Of a stretch of DNA of 48,063 nucleotides, positions 19,066 through 28,145 are shown piece by piece. This DNA is from Maricaulis sp. (lineage in GTDB: Bacteria; Pseudomonadota; Alphaproteobacteria; Caulobacterales; Maricaulaceae). The position numbers were made by a program, and so were the translations under genes. The stretch covers positions 1 through 48,063 of the forward strand of contig JAQXCQ010000096.1 in assembly GCA_029251785.1 (NCBI GenBank), in the 5' to 3' direction. Under the pieces are notes generated by a model, which saw nothing but the letters and a program-made list of their open reading frames with translations, was not told the DNA's origin and made no database searches. How positions within the stretch are numbered: the first letter of the stretch is position 1; every line of letters begins with the position of its first letter.

Positions 19066-19581
19066 ATGCTTGCCGTAGACGTGATTGTAGAAGAAGAATC
19101 CTGGACTCAGCTGGCCGGTAAGGCCGTATTGGCAGAGCGGGCTGTCGCGGCGGCGGCGGCCGAATTGCCCAATGCACGCGCCGGTGTGATCGCGATCCTG
19201 CTGACAGATGATGCCAGTGTTGCATCCATGAACGAACAATTTCGAGGCAAGACCGGTCCGACCAATGTGTTGTCATTTCCTGCGGCGGCCAATGTCGAGA
19301 ACCATCTCGGCGACATTGCACTGGCCTGGGGCGTGGTGGAATGCGAGGCCGCGAACAAGTCTTGTTCTGTCGCGGACCATTTGCGACATCTCATCATCCA
19401 TGGATTTTTGCATTTACAAGGCTATGATCACCAGGCTGATGAAGAAGCGGAGATAATGGAAGCCATTGAGTGTCGGGCCTTGTCCCGACTTGGGGTGGCT
19501 AATCCCTATACGATGAATACTGATGATGAAGATGGGAATGATGTGGCCAAACCTGACACCCAAGAACCGGGTCGGGCATGA
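19066..19581 (+). CDS. ybeY: Endoribonuclease YbeY
   Basis: Metal-dependent RNase involved in 16S rRNA 3'-end maturation and ribosome quality control. The 172 residues carry the zinc-binding motif H112-x3-H116-x5-H122 in LIIHGFLHLQGYDH, and the MNEQFRGKTGPTNVLSFP segment before it. The open frame extends upstream into phoH, but the ATG at 19066, just after the phoH stop, fits the family start. Its last codon overlaps the corC ATG (ATGA). Confidence 0.95.
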   Translation: MLAVDVIVEEESWTQLAGKAVLAERAVAAAAAELPNARAGVIAILLTDDASVASMNEQFRGKTGPTNVLSFPAAANVENHLGDIALAWGVVECEAANKSCSVADHLRHLIIHGFLHLQGYDHQADEEAEIMEAIECRALSRLGVANPYTMNTDDEDGNDVAKPDTQEPGRA

Positions 19582-20468
19582 GTGAAGCTTCCAACTCTGG
19601 TGCTGCGAAATCACGTGTGTGGTGGCGAAAGCTATTTGACCGGACACCCGGCGTTTCAAGTGTTTCAGGGGTGAGCTCCGCCGCTGGAGCATTGCCCTTG
19701 CCGATCGAGGCCAATGCACTGGACCAACTTCGTGTGGCGGACGTCATGGTGCCGCGTGCGGATGTGATTGGTGTTGAAGTCTCGACGCCGCTAGGTGAGC
19801 TGGCTGAAGTGTTTGCGGATGCGGCACATTCGCGCTTGCCGATCTATCGAGATTCTCTCGATGACCCAGTCGCCGTCGCGCATATTCGTGACGTGATCCA
19901 TTATCTCAAGCCAGATGAAAACGGTGGCCGACCAGACGGTTGGTCAGAACAAGAAGTGCTGACTAAAATCGGCCGCCCCCTCCTGTTTACACCGCCATCA
20001 ATGAGCGCTGCGGCGTTGCTGCGGCGTATGCAGGCGCGACGCATACATCTGGCTCTGGTCGTCGATGAATATGGCGGCACGGACGGCATGGTGACGCTTG
20101 AAGATCTGATTGAGCCCATCGTCGGTGATATCGAGGACGAGCATGATGACGAAGACGCGCCGGCGATCAGCACGCGTGGTCAGGGCGTGTGGGATGTTGA
20201 GGCGCGCGCTACCATTGATGCGTTTGAAAAAGTTGTGGGTGAAGAAATAGCGGCACCCGATGAAGATGAGGATGTCGACACACTCGGCGGGCTGATCTTC
20301 ACGATTGCGGGCCGTATTCCCGAGCGCGGCGAGGTTATTCGTCATGCCAAGGGCTATGAGTTTGAGGTTCTGGAGGCGGACCCCCGCCGGATCAAACGGA
20401 TGCGGGTAAGAGCTGCAGGCAAGGCCGATACCGACAAGCCAAAAACCGTAAAGCGTCCGCGTTCGTGA
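19578..20468 (+). CDS. corC: CorC/TlyC-type CBS-domain protein
   Basis: Cytosolic protein of 296 residues with a tandem CBS pair (about 54-180) and a C-terminal CorC_HlyC domain (about 200-285). [14 protein letters not shown] opens the first CBS and [20 protein letters not shown] closes the second. There is no N-terminal membrane (DUF21) domain, so it is the short CorC form. CorC is linked to magnesium and cobalt efflux in enterics; the role here is inferred. It overlaps ybeY upstream and lnt downstream by four bases each. Confidence 0.9.
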   Translation: MSEASNSGAAKSRVWWRKLFDRTPGVSSVSGVSSAAGALPLPIEANALDQLRVADVMVPRADVIGVEVSTPLGELAEVFADAAHSRLPIYRDSLDDPVAVAHIRDVIHYLKPDENGGRPDGWSEQEVLTKIGRPLLFTPPSMSAAALLRRMQARRIHLALVVDEYGGTDGMVTLEDLIEPIVGDIEDEHDDEDAPAISTRGQGVWDVEARATIDAFEKVVGEEIAAPDEDEDVDTLGGLIFTIAGRIPERGEVIRHAKGYEFEVLEADPRRIKRMRVRAAGKADTDKPKTVKRPRS

Positions 20469-22063
20469 GCACCGCCCCCTGGTTTGCGCCGTGGAAACTA
20501 AGGGCGATGATTGGCGCGCTAAGCGGGTGGCGCGCGGCCCTGCTTTTATGCATCGCCGGAGCGGTCAGCGCGCTGGCCATGGCTCCGTATCACTTCTGGC
20601 CATTATTGTCGGTTGGACTAATACTCTTGATGTGGTCGGTAGATCGCGCTCATGGAACAGGAAAAAATCTCAAGGCGGCTTTTTTCCGCGGCTTCATGTT
20701 TGGGTTTGGGTATTTTTTGGCAGGAACATTCTGGCTGAGCTTTGCGTTCATTACCCGCGGCCCAGAATACGTTCCGCTTATTCCTTTTGTCTTGCCGCTC
20801 TTTTCGGGCTTCCTGGCGCTGTATTGGGGCGGTGCCATGGTTTTGTACAAGGCGCTGGGGCATCGATCCGAGTGGCGAATTCTGGGTTTTGCGGCGTCGA
20901 TTGCGCTGTTTGAGTGGATTCGTGCGCATCTGTTTTCGGGCTTGCCATGGAATATGCCGGCGTATGCGTGGCCTGCCGGCGGAGCGGTCAGCCAGGCGGC
21001 GTCCTGGTTCGGAGTGTATGGTCTATCGCTTTTGACGATTTTGATACTGGCGTCTCCGGCGGTGGCTGTCGGGCGTTGCAGTCCGGTCACGCGGCTGTTT
21101 TCGCCGCTGGCCGGGATGATTATCCTGACGATTTTGATTGCGACCGGCAGCGCACGCATCCCAAGCGGCCCCTCCCCGGTACGAGCCGATGTGACGATGC
21201 GCATTGTTCAACTGGCGTTGACGCAAGAAGAAAAATGGGGACCCGGGGGATTCTATCTGGCACGCGAGCGTTATCTCGAATTGACGGGGCAGCCGGGCAT
21301 TGAAGACGTGTCGCATGTCTTATGGGCAGAAGGGGCCTTGCCAAGTTATTCTGTCCTGCGCCACGCGGAAACACTCAACTTGATCGATGAGGCTTTGCCA
21401 CCAGAGACACTCTTGCTCGCCGGCGTGAACCGGGCGGTTGCCGTGCCGGAACAAGACGACGAATTTGTTTTCTACAATTCACTAACTGTGATGAATTTCG
21501 GTGGTTTGACGCCCCGTTTTTCACAGTATGACAAAGCACTTCTTGTGCCCTTTGGTGAGTTCATCCCGTTTGCTGCCCTGATTGACGCCGCGGGTTTCAG
21601 CGACTTTGCGAGACAGCAATTTACCGCGGGATCCGGACAACAAGTCATGGATACCGGATCTGCGGGAACCATGTTGCCCTTGATTTGCTATGAGGCAATT
21701 TTTCCAAATTACCTGCAAGGTGCTCCGGAGCGCCCTGATTGGCTCTTTAATTTGTCGAATGATGCTTGGTTTGGGGAAACCAGTGGCCCTGCGCAGCATC
21801 TGATCCAGTCTCGATACCGGTCCATTGAAACCGGATTGCCGATGGTGCGCACGGCGGTAAGAGGCATTTCCGGTGTCATTGACCCGTTTGGTCGAATGCC
21901 CGTGAGCATCGATCGCCTGGACGAAGGTGCGCACGACGTCTCGTTGCCGCTATCCATCAATGCGACACCCTATGTGCGTTGGGGTGATTTGCCTTTTTGG
22001 ATGATTTGCCTTGGCATTTTTGCAGGAATTTTCGGCATGCGCCGGTTTGGCGAACACGAATAA
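20465..22063 (+). CDS. lnt: Apolipoprotein N-acyltransferase Lnt
   Basis: Inner-membrane enzyme that adds the third acyl chain to lipoproteins. The 532 residues have about six N-terminal helices, then a nitrilase-type periplasmic domain. The catalytic triad can be placed at E289 (WAEGALPSY), K357 (YDKALLVPFGEF) and C408 (PLICYEAIFP). It uses a GTG start overlapping the corC stop (GTGA). It has local partners in the window: at least three predicted lipoproteins (10644, 24821, 44481). Confidence 0.95.
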   Translation: MSTAPWFAPWKLRAMIGALSGWRAALLLCIAGAVSALAMAPYHFWPLLSVGLILLMWSVDRAHGTGKNLKAAFFRGFMFGFGYFLAGTFWLSFAFITRGPEYVPLIPFVLPLFSGFLALYWGGAMVLYKALGHRSEWRILGFAASIALFEWIRAHLFSGLPWNMPAYAWPAGGAVSQAASWFGVYGLSLLTILILASPAVAVGRCSPVTRLFSPLAGMIILTILIATGSARIPSGPSPVRADVTMRIVQLALTQEEKWGPGGFYLARERYLELTGQPGIEDVSHVLWAEGALPSYSVLRHAETLNLIDEALPPETLLLAGVNRAVAVPEQDDEFVFYNSLTVMNFGGLTPRFSQYDKALLVPFGEFIPFAALIDAAGFSDFARQQFTAGSGQQVMDTGSAGTMLPLICYEAIFPNYLQGAPERPDWLFNLSNDAWFGETSGPAQHLIQSRYRSIETGLPMVRTAVRGISGVIDPFGRMPVSIDRLDEGAHDVSLPLSINATPYVRWGDLPFWMICLGIFAGIFGMRRFGEHE

Positions 22064-22166
22064 TTCAATTCACAGCGCTTGTCTGAAAATAGTAGCATCT
22101 CCACCTGCTGGTTGTGTTATCCGAGGTGTACCGATACTGAATGAACGCTCATATCAAGGATTAGAG

Positions 22167-22586
22167 ATGCCCAAGGCTAACCCTCGCGGCCCAAACCCGA
22201 TTGATCAACATGTTGGATCTCGTGTTCGTCTGCGTCGTCAATTGATGAAAATGAGTCAGGAAAAACTTGGCGATGAGCTCGGCGTGACCTTTCAGCAGGT
22301 GCAAAAATACGAACGCGGCGCCAATCGTGTCGGCGCATCGCGGCTCTACCGACTTTCTCGTGTGCTGGAAGTGCCGGTTCAATTTTTCTTTGAAGGCTTG
22401 GGTGACAAAACGGCTGAGACAGGCTTGGCCGAAAATGATCAAACGCCGATCGTTTACGACTTTATCCAAAGTTCGGATGGCGTTTCTCTCGCGGATTCGT
22501 TCTCACGCATCAAGGATTCACGGGTCCGTCGACGGATTCTGGAATTGGTGCGAACCCTGGCTTCCGAAGACGAGATGGATGCCTGA
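22167..22586 (+). CDS. XRE-family helix-turn-helix regulator
   Basis: Short DNA-binding protein of 139 residues with a Cro/C1-type HTH at about 17-72 (RLRRQLMKMSQEKLGDEL, TFQQVQKYERGANRV). The C-terminal tail is acidic and helical, ending in RRRILELVRTLASEDE. Such a gene usually stands between lnt and metK in alphaproteobacteria, as here apart from the missing metK. The ATG at 22167 follows AAGGATTAGAG. The frame is open to 22011, but the upstream part overlaps lnt and has no domain. A weak promoter-like pair (TTGTGT near 22113, TACTGA 17 bases later) precedes it. Confidence 0.88.
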   Translation: MPKANPRGPNPIDQHVGSRVRLRRQLMKMSQEKLGDELGVTFQQVQKYERGANRVGASRLYRLSRVLEVPVQFFFEGLGDKTAETGLAENDQTPIVYDFIQSSDGVSLADSFSRIKDSRVRRRILELVRTLASEDEMDA

Positions 22587-22632
22587 CACCATCAGGGTAT
22601 GCTTCCAGTAAACCAGACTTCTGCTTTTTGAG

Positions 22633-23355
22633 ATGCATCCAAGCATCAAAGCCGATACATCGCCCGCTATGACACGTTCTCTCAACAAACCCTCAGAATT
22701 TCGTCTGTACGGTCGGTCTGTCGGCAAAGCTCTGTCCGCACGACAGCAAAAGCTGATCGATGAGGTTTTACCGCGCATTGATCTCCCATTGGACGGGGTC
22801 ATCGACCCAAATGAATTTAATCCGGGCAAGGCAGCGCAAGCGCTGGAGATCGGCTTCGGTGGTGGCGAGCATCTCGCCGGCCAAGCCAAGCTCAATCCAG
22901 ATTGTGGTTATATCGGCATCGAGCCTTTCCTGAACGGCGTGGCCAAAGCGCTAACCCATGTTGAAGAGGGACGCCTCGACAATGTGCGTATCCATCGTGG
23001 AGATGCGCGGGAGAGCTTGGGGCAAATGACAGATGCCAGCTTCGACAAGATTTATCTGATGTTTCCCGATCCCTGGCCGAAGCTTAGACACACAAAACGA
23101 CGCTTCGTGCAGCAGGCGACGCGCGACCACTTTGCTCGCTTGCTCAAACCGGGCGGCCGGTTACGTATTGCCACCGATGTGAAAATTTATATCGATCATG
23201 TGATGATGCAGATGACCGATGATGCCCGCTTTGTATGGACGACCGAGCAAGCGTCTGATTGGCGCGTTCCGCCAGAAGATCACGTCCAGACCCGGTATGA
23301 GTCCAAAAATCTTGGTGATTGCAAGCCGGTCTGGATGGACTTCATCCGGACCTGA
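22633..23355 (+). CDS. trmB: tRNA (guanine-N7-)-methyltransferase TrmB
   Basis: Methylates G46 of tRNA. The protein has 240 residues from 22633, or 228 from the second ATG at 22669. The SAM-binding motif I is [12 protein letters not shown]. The family segments [32 protein letters not shown] and [13 protein letters not shown] are all present, with DPWPK the substrate-site motif. The usual upstream neighbour metK is absent; only 46 bases separate it from the HTH gene. Confidence 0.94.
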   Translation: MHPSIKADTSPAMTRSLNKPSEFRLYGRSVGKALSARQQKLIDEVLPRIDLPLDGVIDPNEFNPGKAAQALEIGFGGGEHLAGQAKLNPDCGYIGIEPFLNGVAKALTHVEEGRLDNVRIHRGDARESLGQMTDASFDKIYLMFPDPWPKLRHTKRRFVQQATRDHFARLLKPGGRLRIATDVKIYIDHVMMQMTDDARFVWTTEQASDWRVPPEDHVQTRYESKNLGDCKPVWMDFIRT

Positions 23356-23372
23356 TCAAGCTTGAAAAGCGC

Positions 23373-24821
23373 TTACTGTTCGCCAACGAACACTAATTCA
23401 TCCTCATCGATTTCAACGGCAATACCGGCGAGGGCCAAGCCCTCGATAAGGATTTCTCGGGGGTCTTCCACCGGTTCTGAAATCAGTGCGTTAACCCAGT
23501 CCAATATGGCCGATTGACCGCCTTGCTGATGAAAGGCGTCCAGGAACACACTTTGAGAATAGCTATGATCATCCGTGGCGAGCGCGTGTTGGATCACATT
23601 GCTCCAGATTTTCAACAGGGTGTTATCGCCGCCCTCGGTTTGCAAATCTCGCTCGATCGCCAGCATTATAGTTGCACCACAGGAATAATGGGCTCGATAA
23701 TTGCCGCCTTCGATCGCCGTATAGAAACTGCCTGAAGCCAACGCGCTGGCGCAGTGATTTAGGGCATCCGCATGCTGCCGGTTCATATACCCGGACGAGA
23801 GGTCAAAAATTTCTGTCAAAACCCGCCAGCTGATCGCATCGGCACCGCCCTCATGTATCCAGGCCTCCTCGGGATTTGGCGATAATACCAGGCCCACATT
23901 CCACAGATGAGCCATTTCGTGGACGATGCCGCCTGCGGCCATCGTCCGAACCTGGCTTCGGACACCCGCATCGTCGGAGTCGACGGCATCTCCACCAATT
24001 TGCATGACCACTTGTCCGTCAACAACGCCGCCTCTGAAGGAAATTCCCTGCCCCACATTGGGCCGACGAGTGAGTATGATCATGGGCGGGTGACGCAGTG
24101 GGGTGTCGAACTCAGTCTCCATATAAGCGAGGGATTGAGGGATGGCGCGGAGGAGTAAATCCGTCAGGTGTTGGGGTAGCTCTTCACTCACATACACACC
24201 GCCCTGAATGTCGGAAATTGGCGGGACGGACCCAAAGAGGGCATAGCCGCCAATTTCTTCATTAAAGGAAATGCGCTCATCATCTCGGACACGCCGGCCT
24301 GCTGTGCGTACTTGACCTGTGAGCTGGTCCCGAAAGCGAAAACTGTGGGCCAGAGATGGAAATTCTGGCGACGCGACCAGCAAATCGGCCATCTCGGGGA
24401 CAACGGATAATTGGAATTGGTGCGTGTAGACAGCCATCGACCCGTCCGCGAAGCGGGTGAAAGGTGTGTAGTCATCTGTTCGAAGAAGATCCTCGGTGTT
24501 GCGTAAAAACCGAACTGCCTGGAATGGGGTCTCTGAGACAAGAATGTCGATGTCGTTTTCACGACGCAATTCAATACCGGGCGTACCGATTTCCCAATGC
24601 GCGACGCGAACATCCTCGCCTGTTCTGACAAAGGCGAGTATCGTTGCGGGCTGATCAAGCTGCACGTCAATTTGCCAGCTATTTTCCGCGAGCCTTTCAA
24701 TCAAAATTTCTGCACGCGAGGCAGTTGGACTCGCCTCCGGCCCTTGCGAAATTGCGCATGCTGATAGCAGGGAGAGGATCAGGCCACTAAGGATCAGGTG
24801 GACGGGACGACAAATTGACAT
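23373..24821 (-). CDS. Predicted gluzincin metallopeptidase lipoprotein
   Basis: Predicted cell-envelope lipoprotein of 482 residues. The signal ends in the lipobox LLSAC (Cys22). The middle part has no family I recognise. The zinc site is clear: H301-E302-x2-H305 in GIVHEMAHLW, then 18 residues to E324 in EEAWIHEGGADA. This is the HExxH-x18-E spacing of M1-like (gluzincin, peptidase MA) enzymes. It lacks the M1 N-terminal domains and the GAMEN motif, so it is not a standard aminopeptidase. The ATG at 24821 starts the signal peptide; an upstream ATG at 24842 is less likely. It is convergent with trmB and divergent from rimP. Confidence 0.78.
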   Translation of the reverse strand: MSICRPVHLILSGLILSLLSACAISQGPEASPTASRAEILIERLAENSWQIDVQLDQPATILAFVRTGEDVRVAHWEIGTPGIELRRENDIDILVSETPFQAVRFLRNTEDLLRTDDYTPFTRFADGSMAVYTHQFQLSVVPEMADLLVASPEFPSLAHSFRFRDQLTGQVRTAGRRVRDDERISFNEEIGGYALFGSVPPISDIQGGVYVSEELPQHLTDLLLRAIPQSLAYMETEFDTPLRHPPMIILTRRPNVGQGISFRGGVVDGQVVMQIGGDAVDSDDAGVRSQVRTMAAGGIVHEMAHLWNVGLVLSPNPEEAWIHEGGADAISWRVLTEIFDLSSGYMNRQHADALNHCASALASGSFYTAIEGGNYRAHYSCGATIMLAIERDLQTEGGDNTLLKIWSNVIQHALATDDHSYSQSVFLDAFHQQGGQSAILDWVNALISEPVEDPREILIEGLALAGIAVEIDEDELVFVGEQ

Positions 24822-25001
24822 GAGAATTAATCCAAAAAGCATATATTTCCCAACACGATCCTCGGTCGTTCCCGGGATAAAATCACAAGATTTTTATCGC
24901 ACTGATTTTCCTTTCCTGATTGTCGTCTTGCTAAAGCCGAATGGCAGGCGTATAAGGCCGCCGTACCTCACAAGTTCGATTGCATTGGATGATGCTTTCG
25001 G

Positions 25002-25029
25002 GCGGTCGCTTCCCGCGGCCGCTCTTTTT
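25002..25029 (+). terminator. Terminator-like hairpin in the leader of the rimP-nusA-infB operon
   Basis: GCGGTCGC and GCGGCCGC form an 8-bp stem (one U-G pair) around a TTCCC loop, followed by TCTTTTT. It points along the plus strand and lies 51 bases before rimP. No plus-strand gene ends nearby, since 23373-24821 is on the other strand. It could stop read-through from trmB or act as an attenuator if the operon promoter lies in 24822-25000. Confidence 0.55.
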
Positions 25030-25080
25030 GTTATTTGGGCCAGGTTTGTCTGGCAGTTATACTGGTAGGAGCACCGCGTC

Positions 25081-25614
25081 TTGAAGACGAAGTCGCCACA
25101 AGATGCCCGCATACTCGCACTGGCGGAGCCGGTAGCAGAGGAACTCGGTCTGGAAATTGTCCGGATCCGGGTTATGTCGGGCAAGAAAACACGTTTGCAG
25201 ATCATGGCTGAGCGCAGCGATGGCTCCATGCCGGTTGGCGATTGCGCGCATTTGTCGCGCAAGCTGTCCATCGTGTTTGAGGACGTTGATCCGATCAATG
25301 GCGAATATGACCTGGAGGTGTCTTCGCCCGGCATTGATCGCCCGCTGACCACTCTGGCGCATTTCGAGCGCTGGGATGGCTATGAGGTGAAGATCGAACT
25401 GGATCGCTTGGCCGATGGCCGCAAGCGCTTTCGTGGCGAGCTTTCTGGTGTTGAAGATAATAATGTCCTGCTCGATATGAGCGGTGAAGAAGAGCTGACG
25501 CTGATCCCCTTTGATTGGATCGCCGAGGCCAAACTGGTTTTGACGGACGCCTTGATCGAGGCGTGTTTGAAAGCGCGGGACGAGAGTCCTGCGGAGACTG
25601 AAGGAGACGAATGA
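25081..25614 (+). CDS. rimP: Ribosome maturation factor RimP
   Basis: Needed for 30S subunit maturation. The 177 residues are in the usual range. The N-terminal domain has LRVMSG-like IVRIRVMSGKKTRLQIMAE and the core YDLEVSSPGIDRPL is a clear RimP signature. The start is the TTG at 25081. The frame has a TAG at 25066 and no ATG or GTG between, and AGGAG stands 9 bases upstream, which fixes the start. It heads the operon with nusA, ylxR and infB, a very conserved set. Confidence 0.93.
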   Translation: MKTKSPQDARILALAEPVAEELGLEIVRIRVMSGKKTRLQIMAERSDGSMPVGDCAHLSRKLSIVFEDVDPINGEYDLEVSSPGIDRPLTTLAHFERWDGYEVKIELDRLADGRKRFRGELSGVEDNNVLLDMSGEEELTLIPFDWIAEAKLVLTDALIEACLKARDESPAETEGDE

Positions 25615-25645
25615 TGTCGCTGATTACTGCAACGGGAATTATCCG

Positions 25646-27364
25646 ATGAGCATTGGTGTTAGTGCCAACAGGCTGGAATTGCTGCAAATCGCTCGCGCTG
25701 TCGCGACCGAGAAAACTATCGACGAATCGATTGTTATCGAGGCCATCGAAGAGGCGCTCCAGAAAGCTGCTCGCACACGCTACGGCGTTGAAAACGATAT
25801 CCGGGCCACAATTGACCGCAAGACGGGTGAGCTGACGCTGACGCGCTGCATGACCGTGGTTGAAGAGGTCGAAAATGATAACCAGGAACTAAGCCTGGCT
25901 GAGGGTAAGAAAATCGACAAGACCGCCGAAATCGGCACGGTCTTCTCTGATGAGCTGCCTCCAATCGAATTTGGCCGTGTGGCCTCCCAGACTGCCAAGC
26001 AGGTGATTACGCAAAAAGTGCGTGAAGCCGAGCGGGCACGTCAGTTTGCTGAGTACAAGGACCGTATCGGCGAAGTCATCAATGGCATCGTCAAGCGCGT
26101 CGAATACGGCAATGTCATTATCGACCTGGGCCGTGCCGAAGCCATCATTCGTCGCGCGGACGGTATTCCGCGGGAAAACCTGCAGAATAATGAGCGCGTT
26201 CGGGCCTATATCTATGATGTTCGTGAAGAAGTTCGTGGACCACAGATTTTCCTGTCCCGTGCCCATCCAGACTTCATGTCTGCGCTGTTCTCGCAGGAAG
26301 TTCCGGAGGTTTATGAAGGGCTCATTGAAATCCCAACGGTTGCCCGTGATCCGGGAAGCCGGGCCAAGATTGCCGTGATCTCCAATGACAGCTCGATCGA
26401 TCCAGTCGGTGCCTGTGTGGGTATGCGCGGTTCTCGCGTTCAGGCGGTTGTGTCCGAGCTGGCCGGTGAGAAGATCGACATCATTCCGTGGTCTGAAGAT
26501 CCCGCAACCTTTATCGTCAACGCGCTGCAGCCAGCCGAAGTGGCGAAAGTGGTTCTGGACGAAGAAGACCAGCGCATTGAGGTTGTCGTGCCTGATGAGC
26601 AGCTGTCTCTGGCGATTGGCCGACGCGGCCAGAATGTTCGCCTGGCGTCCCAGCTGACAGGTTGGTCGATTGATATCCTCACGGAAGAGGAAGAGTCCGA
26701 ACGCCGCCAGAAAGAGTTTGCTGAACGCACTAAAGTCTTCACGCAGGCACTTGATGTGGACGAGGTCATCGCGCAATTGCTGGCGACGGAAGGCTTCACA
26801 GATGTCGAAGACATCGCCTATGTCGAGCTTGGAGAAATCGCGTCGATTGAAGGTTTCGACGACGATACGGCCGAGGAAATTCGTGCACGAGCACGTGACT
26901 TCATTGAACGTCAAGCGGCCGAGCTCGAAGCCAAGCGAAAAGAGCTTGGTGTTGAAGACGCGGTTATGGAAATCGAAGGCATCACCGTTGCCATCGCTGT
27001 CGCCTTGGGTGGTGGTGATGTGAAAACTGTTGAGGACCTTGCAGGTCTGGTGACTGATGATTTGCGCGGCTGGTTCGAAACAAAGAATGGCGAACGTGTC
27101 CGTGAGGCCGGAATTCTTGACGAATTCGAATTGTCCTCAGATGACGCCGAGATGATGATCATGTTGGCCCGTGTCGCAGCCGGTTGGATTTCAGAAGAAG
27201 ATCTGCCTGTGCGTGAAGTTGAAGTGGAAGAAGAGACAGAAGTCGAAGCCGAGGACGGCATGGATATTGGCAGCATGGATTTGGCTGCCCTTGAGGCTGA
27301 AGCTGAAGCCCTCGGCATCGATCTCGACCAGGCTGTCTCGGAAGAGGAGCAAGAGACTGAGTAA
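25646..27364 (+). CDS. nusA: Transcription termination/antitermination factor NusA
   Basis: RNA polymerase-associated factor of 572 residues. Order: N-terminal RNAP-binding domain (1-~125), S1 domain (~135-200, [17 protein letters not shown]), two KH domains (~230-345, [15 protein letters not shown] and [15 protein letters not shown]), and two C-terminal helix-hairpin-helix acidic repeats. It ends in a strongly acidic tail ([11 protein letters not shown]). The two extra C-terminal repeats resemble the long proteobacterial form. Its end overlaps the proposed CTG start of ylxR. Confidence 0.96.
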   Translation: MSIGVSANRLELLQIARAVATEKTIDESIVIEAIEEALQKAARTRYGVENDIRATIDRKTGELTLTRCMTVVEEVENDNQELSLAEGKKIDKTAEIGTVFSDELPPIEFGRVASQTAKQVITQKVREAERARQFAEYKDRIGEVINGIVKRVEYGNVIIDLGRAEAIIRRADGIPRENLQNNERVRAYIYDVREEVRGPQIFLSRAHPDFMSALFSQEVPEVYEGLIEIPTVARDPGSRAKIAVISNDSSIDPVGACVGMRGSRVQAVVSELAGEKIDIIPWSEDPATFIVNALQPAEVAKVVLDEEDQRIEVVVPDEQLSLAIGRRGQNVRLASQLTGWSIDILTEEEESERRQKEFAERTKVFTQALDVDEVIAQLLATEGFTDVEDIAYVELGEIASIEGFDDDTAEEIRARARDFIERQAAELEAKRKELGVEDAVMEIEGITVAIAVALGGGDVKTVEDLAGLVTDDLRGWFETKNGERVREAGILDEFELSSDDAEMMIMLARVAAGWISEEDLPVREVEVEEETEVEAEDGMDIGSMDLAALEAEAEALGIDLDQAVSEEEQETE

Positions 27365-27965
27365 CCCAAAGATAATCAGTCATGCAGGGCGCGAAAAACG
27401 TTGCGCGGCGTCTGGAGAGATTAAGAGCGAAGCAGATTTGCTCCGTCTCGTCATTGGTCCCGACGATCTGCTTTATCCTGATCTTGCGGCTAAATTACCA
27501 GGCCGCGGAATCTGGGTAAGCGCTGACAGGACTGCTGTTGATCTGGCCGGTAAAAAGGGCCTTTTCAACAAATCCGCCGGGCGGGCCGTCAAGGTTCCGG
27601 ATGATTTGAGTGATAGTATCGAGCGATTGCTCGAGGCTCGTGCACTCAGTCTTCTGGGCTTGGCCCGACGCGGCGGCGATGTGGCTTTGGGTTATGACGC
27701 GGTGAGGCTGGCATTGAAATCTGCTCGGCCGGCATGGCGTATCGAAGCAAATGACGGCGCCGAAGACGGTCGAGGTAAAATCGACCGTCTGGCACAGGGA
27801 GCTTGGGGCGATGTGCCTGTGGTGGCCTGTTTCAGCGCCGAGACAATGGGGGAAGCATTGGGGCGCGGTACCGTGGTCCATGCCAGCCTGGCGACAAGCG
27901 CGCATTCGCGGGCTTTTGGCGAAACGATCGGCAAGCTCGCGGGCTTTCGATCACTGGATTCGTGA
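27357..27965 (+). CDS. YlxR-L7Ae fusion, RNA-binding protein, probable CTG start
   Basis: Predicted RNA-binding protein of about 202 residues, standing between nusA and infB as usual. The N-terminal YlxR (DUF448) domain has EKRCAASGEIKSEADLLRLV and AAKLPGRGIWVSADR. The C-terminal part (about 90-200) is an L7Ae/YlxQ-like fold, starting LSLLGLARRGGDVALG. No ATG, GTG or TTG lies in frame between the nusA stop and the first conserved residues. The CTG at 27357 has a GAGGAG ribosome site at 27344-27349, 7 bases upstream, and gives a normal-length N-terminus, so I propose it as the start. Upstream starts would read through nusA in another frame. Confidence 0.85.
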   Translation: MSNPKIISHAGREKRCAASGEIKSEADLLRLVIGPDDLLYPDLAAKLPGRGIWVSADRTAVDLAGKKGLFNKSAGRAVKVPDDLSDSIERLLEARALSLLGLARRGGDVALGYDAVRLALKSARPAWRIEANDGAEDGRGKIDRLAQGAWGDVPVVACFSAETMGEALGRGTVVHASLATSAHSRAFGETIGKLAGFRSLDS

Positions 27966-28145
27966 TCGGGTTCAGGGAATTCCGCGAGGGGTTCTGCGAC
28001 GAATACCGCAACGGCGGTTGAATACGGGGCGAAGGTGGCTATTTTGGCGAGCCTTCGAACCGGTTGAGGTTTGAACAGTGCGGTTTTCCAGCTTTCGGCT
28101 GTTGGGAAGTTACCGTGAAACATTAGCTGAATTTGGAAGGCTCGT

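Noticed and set aside
22587-22632. SAM riboswitch or metK remnant before trmB
   Set aside because: Only 46 bases are free; there are no conserved SAM-riboswitch stems and no metK-like codons.
25035-25063. Promoter TTGGGC-N17-TATACT before rimP
   Set aside because: Transcription would start at about 25070, inside the AGGAG ribosome site at 25067-25071, leaving no usable leader. I do not call it the operon promoter.
25889-26914. Minus-strand open frame of 341 codons inside nusA
   Set aside because: It is wholly antisense to a full-length, motif-complete NusA. Its peptide has no domain pattern or good start, and such frames are expected opposite GC-rich genes.
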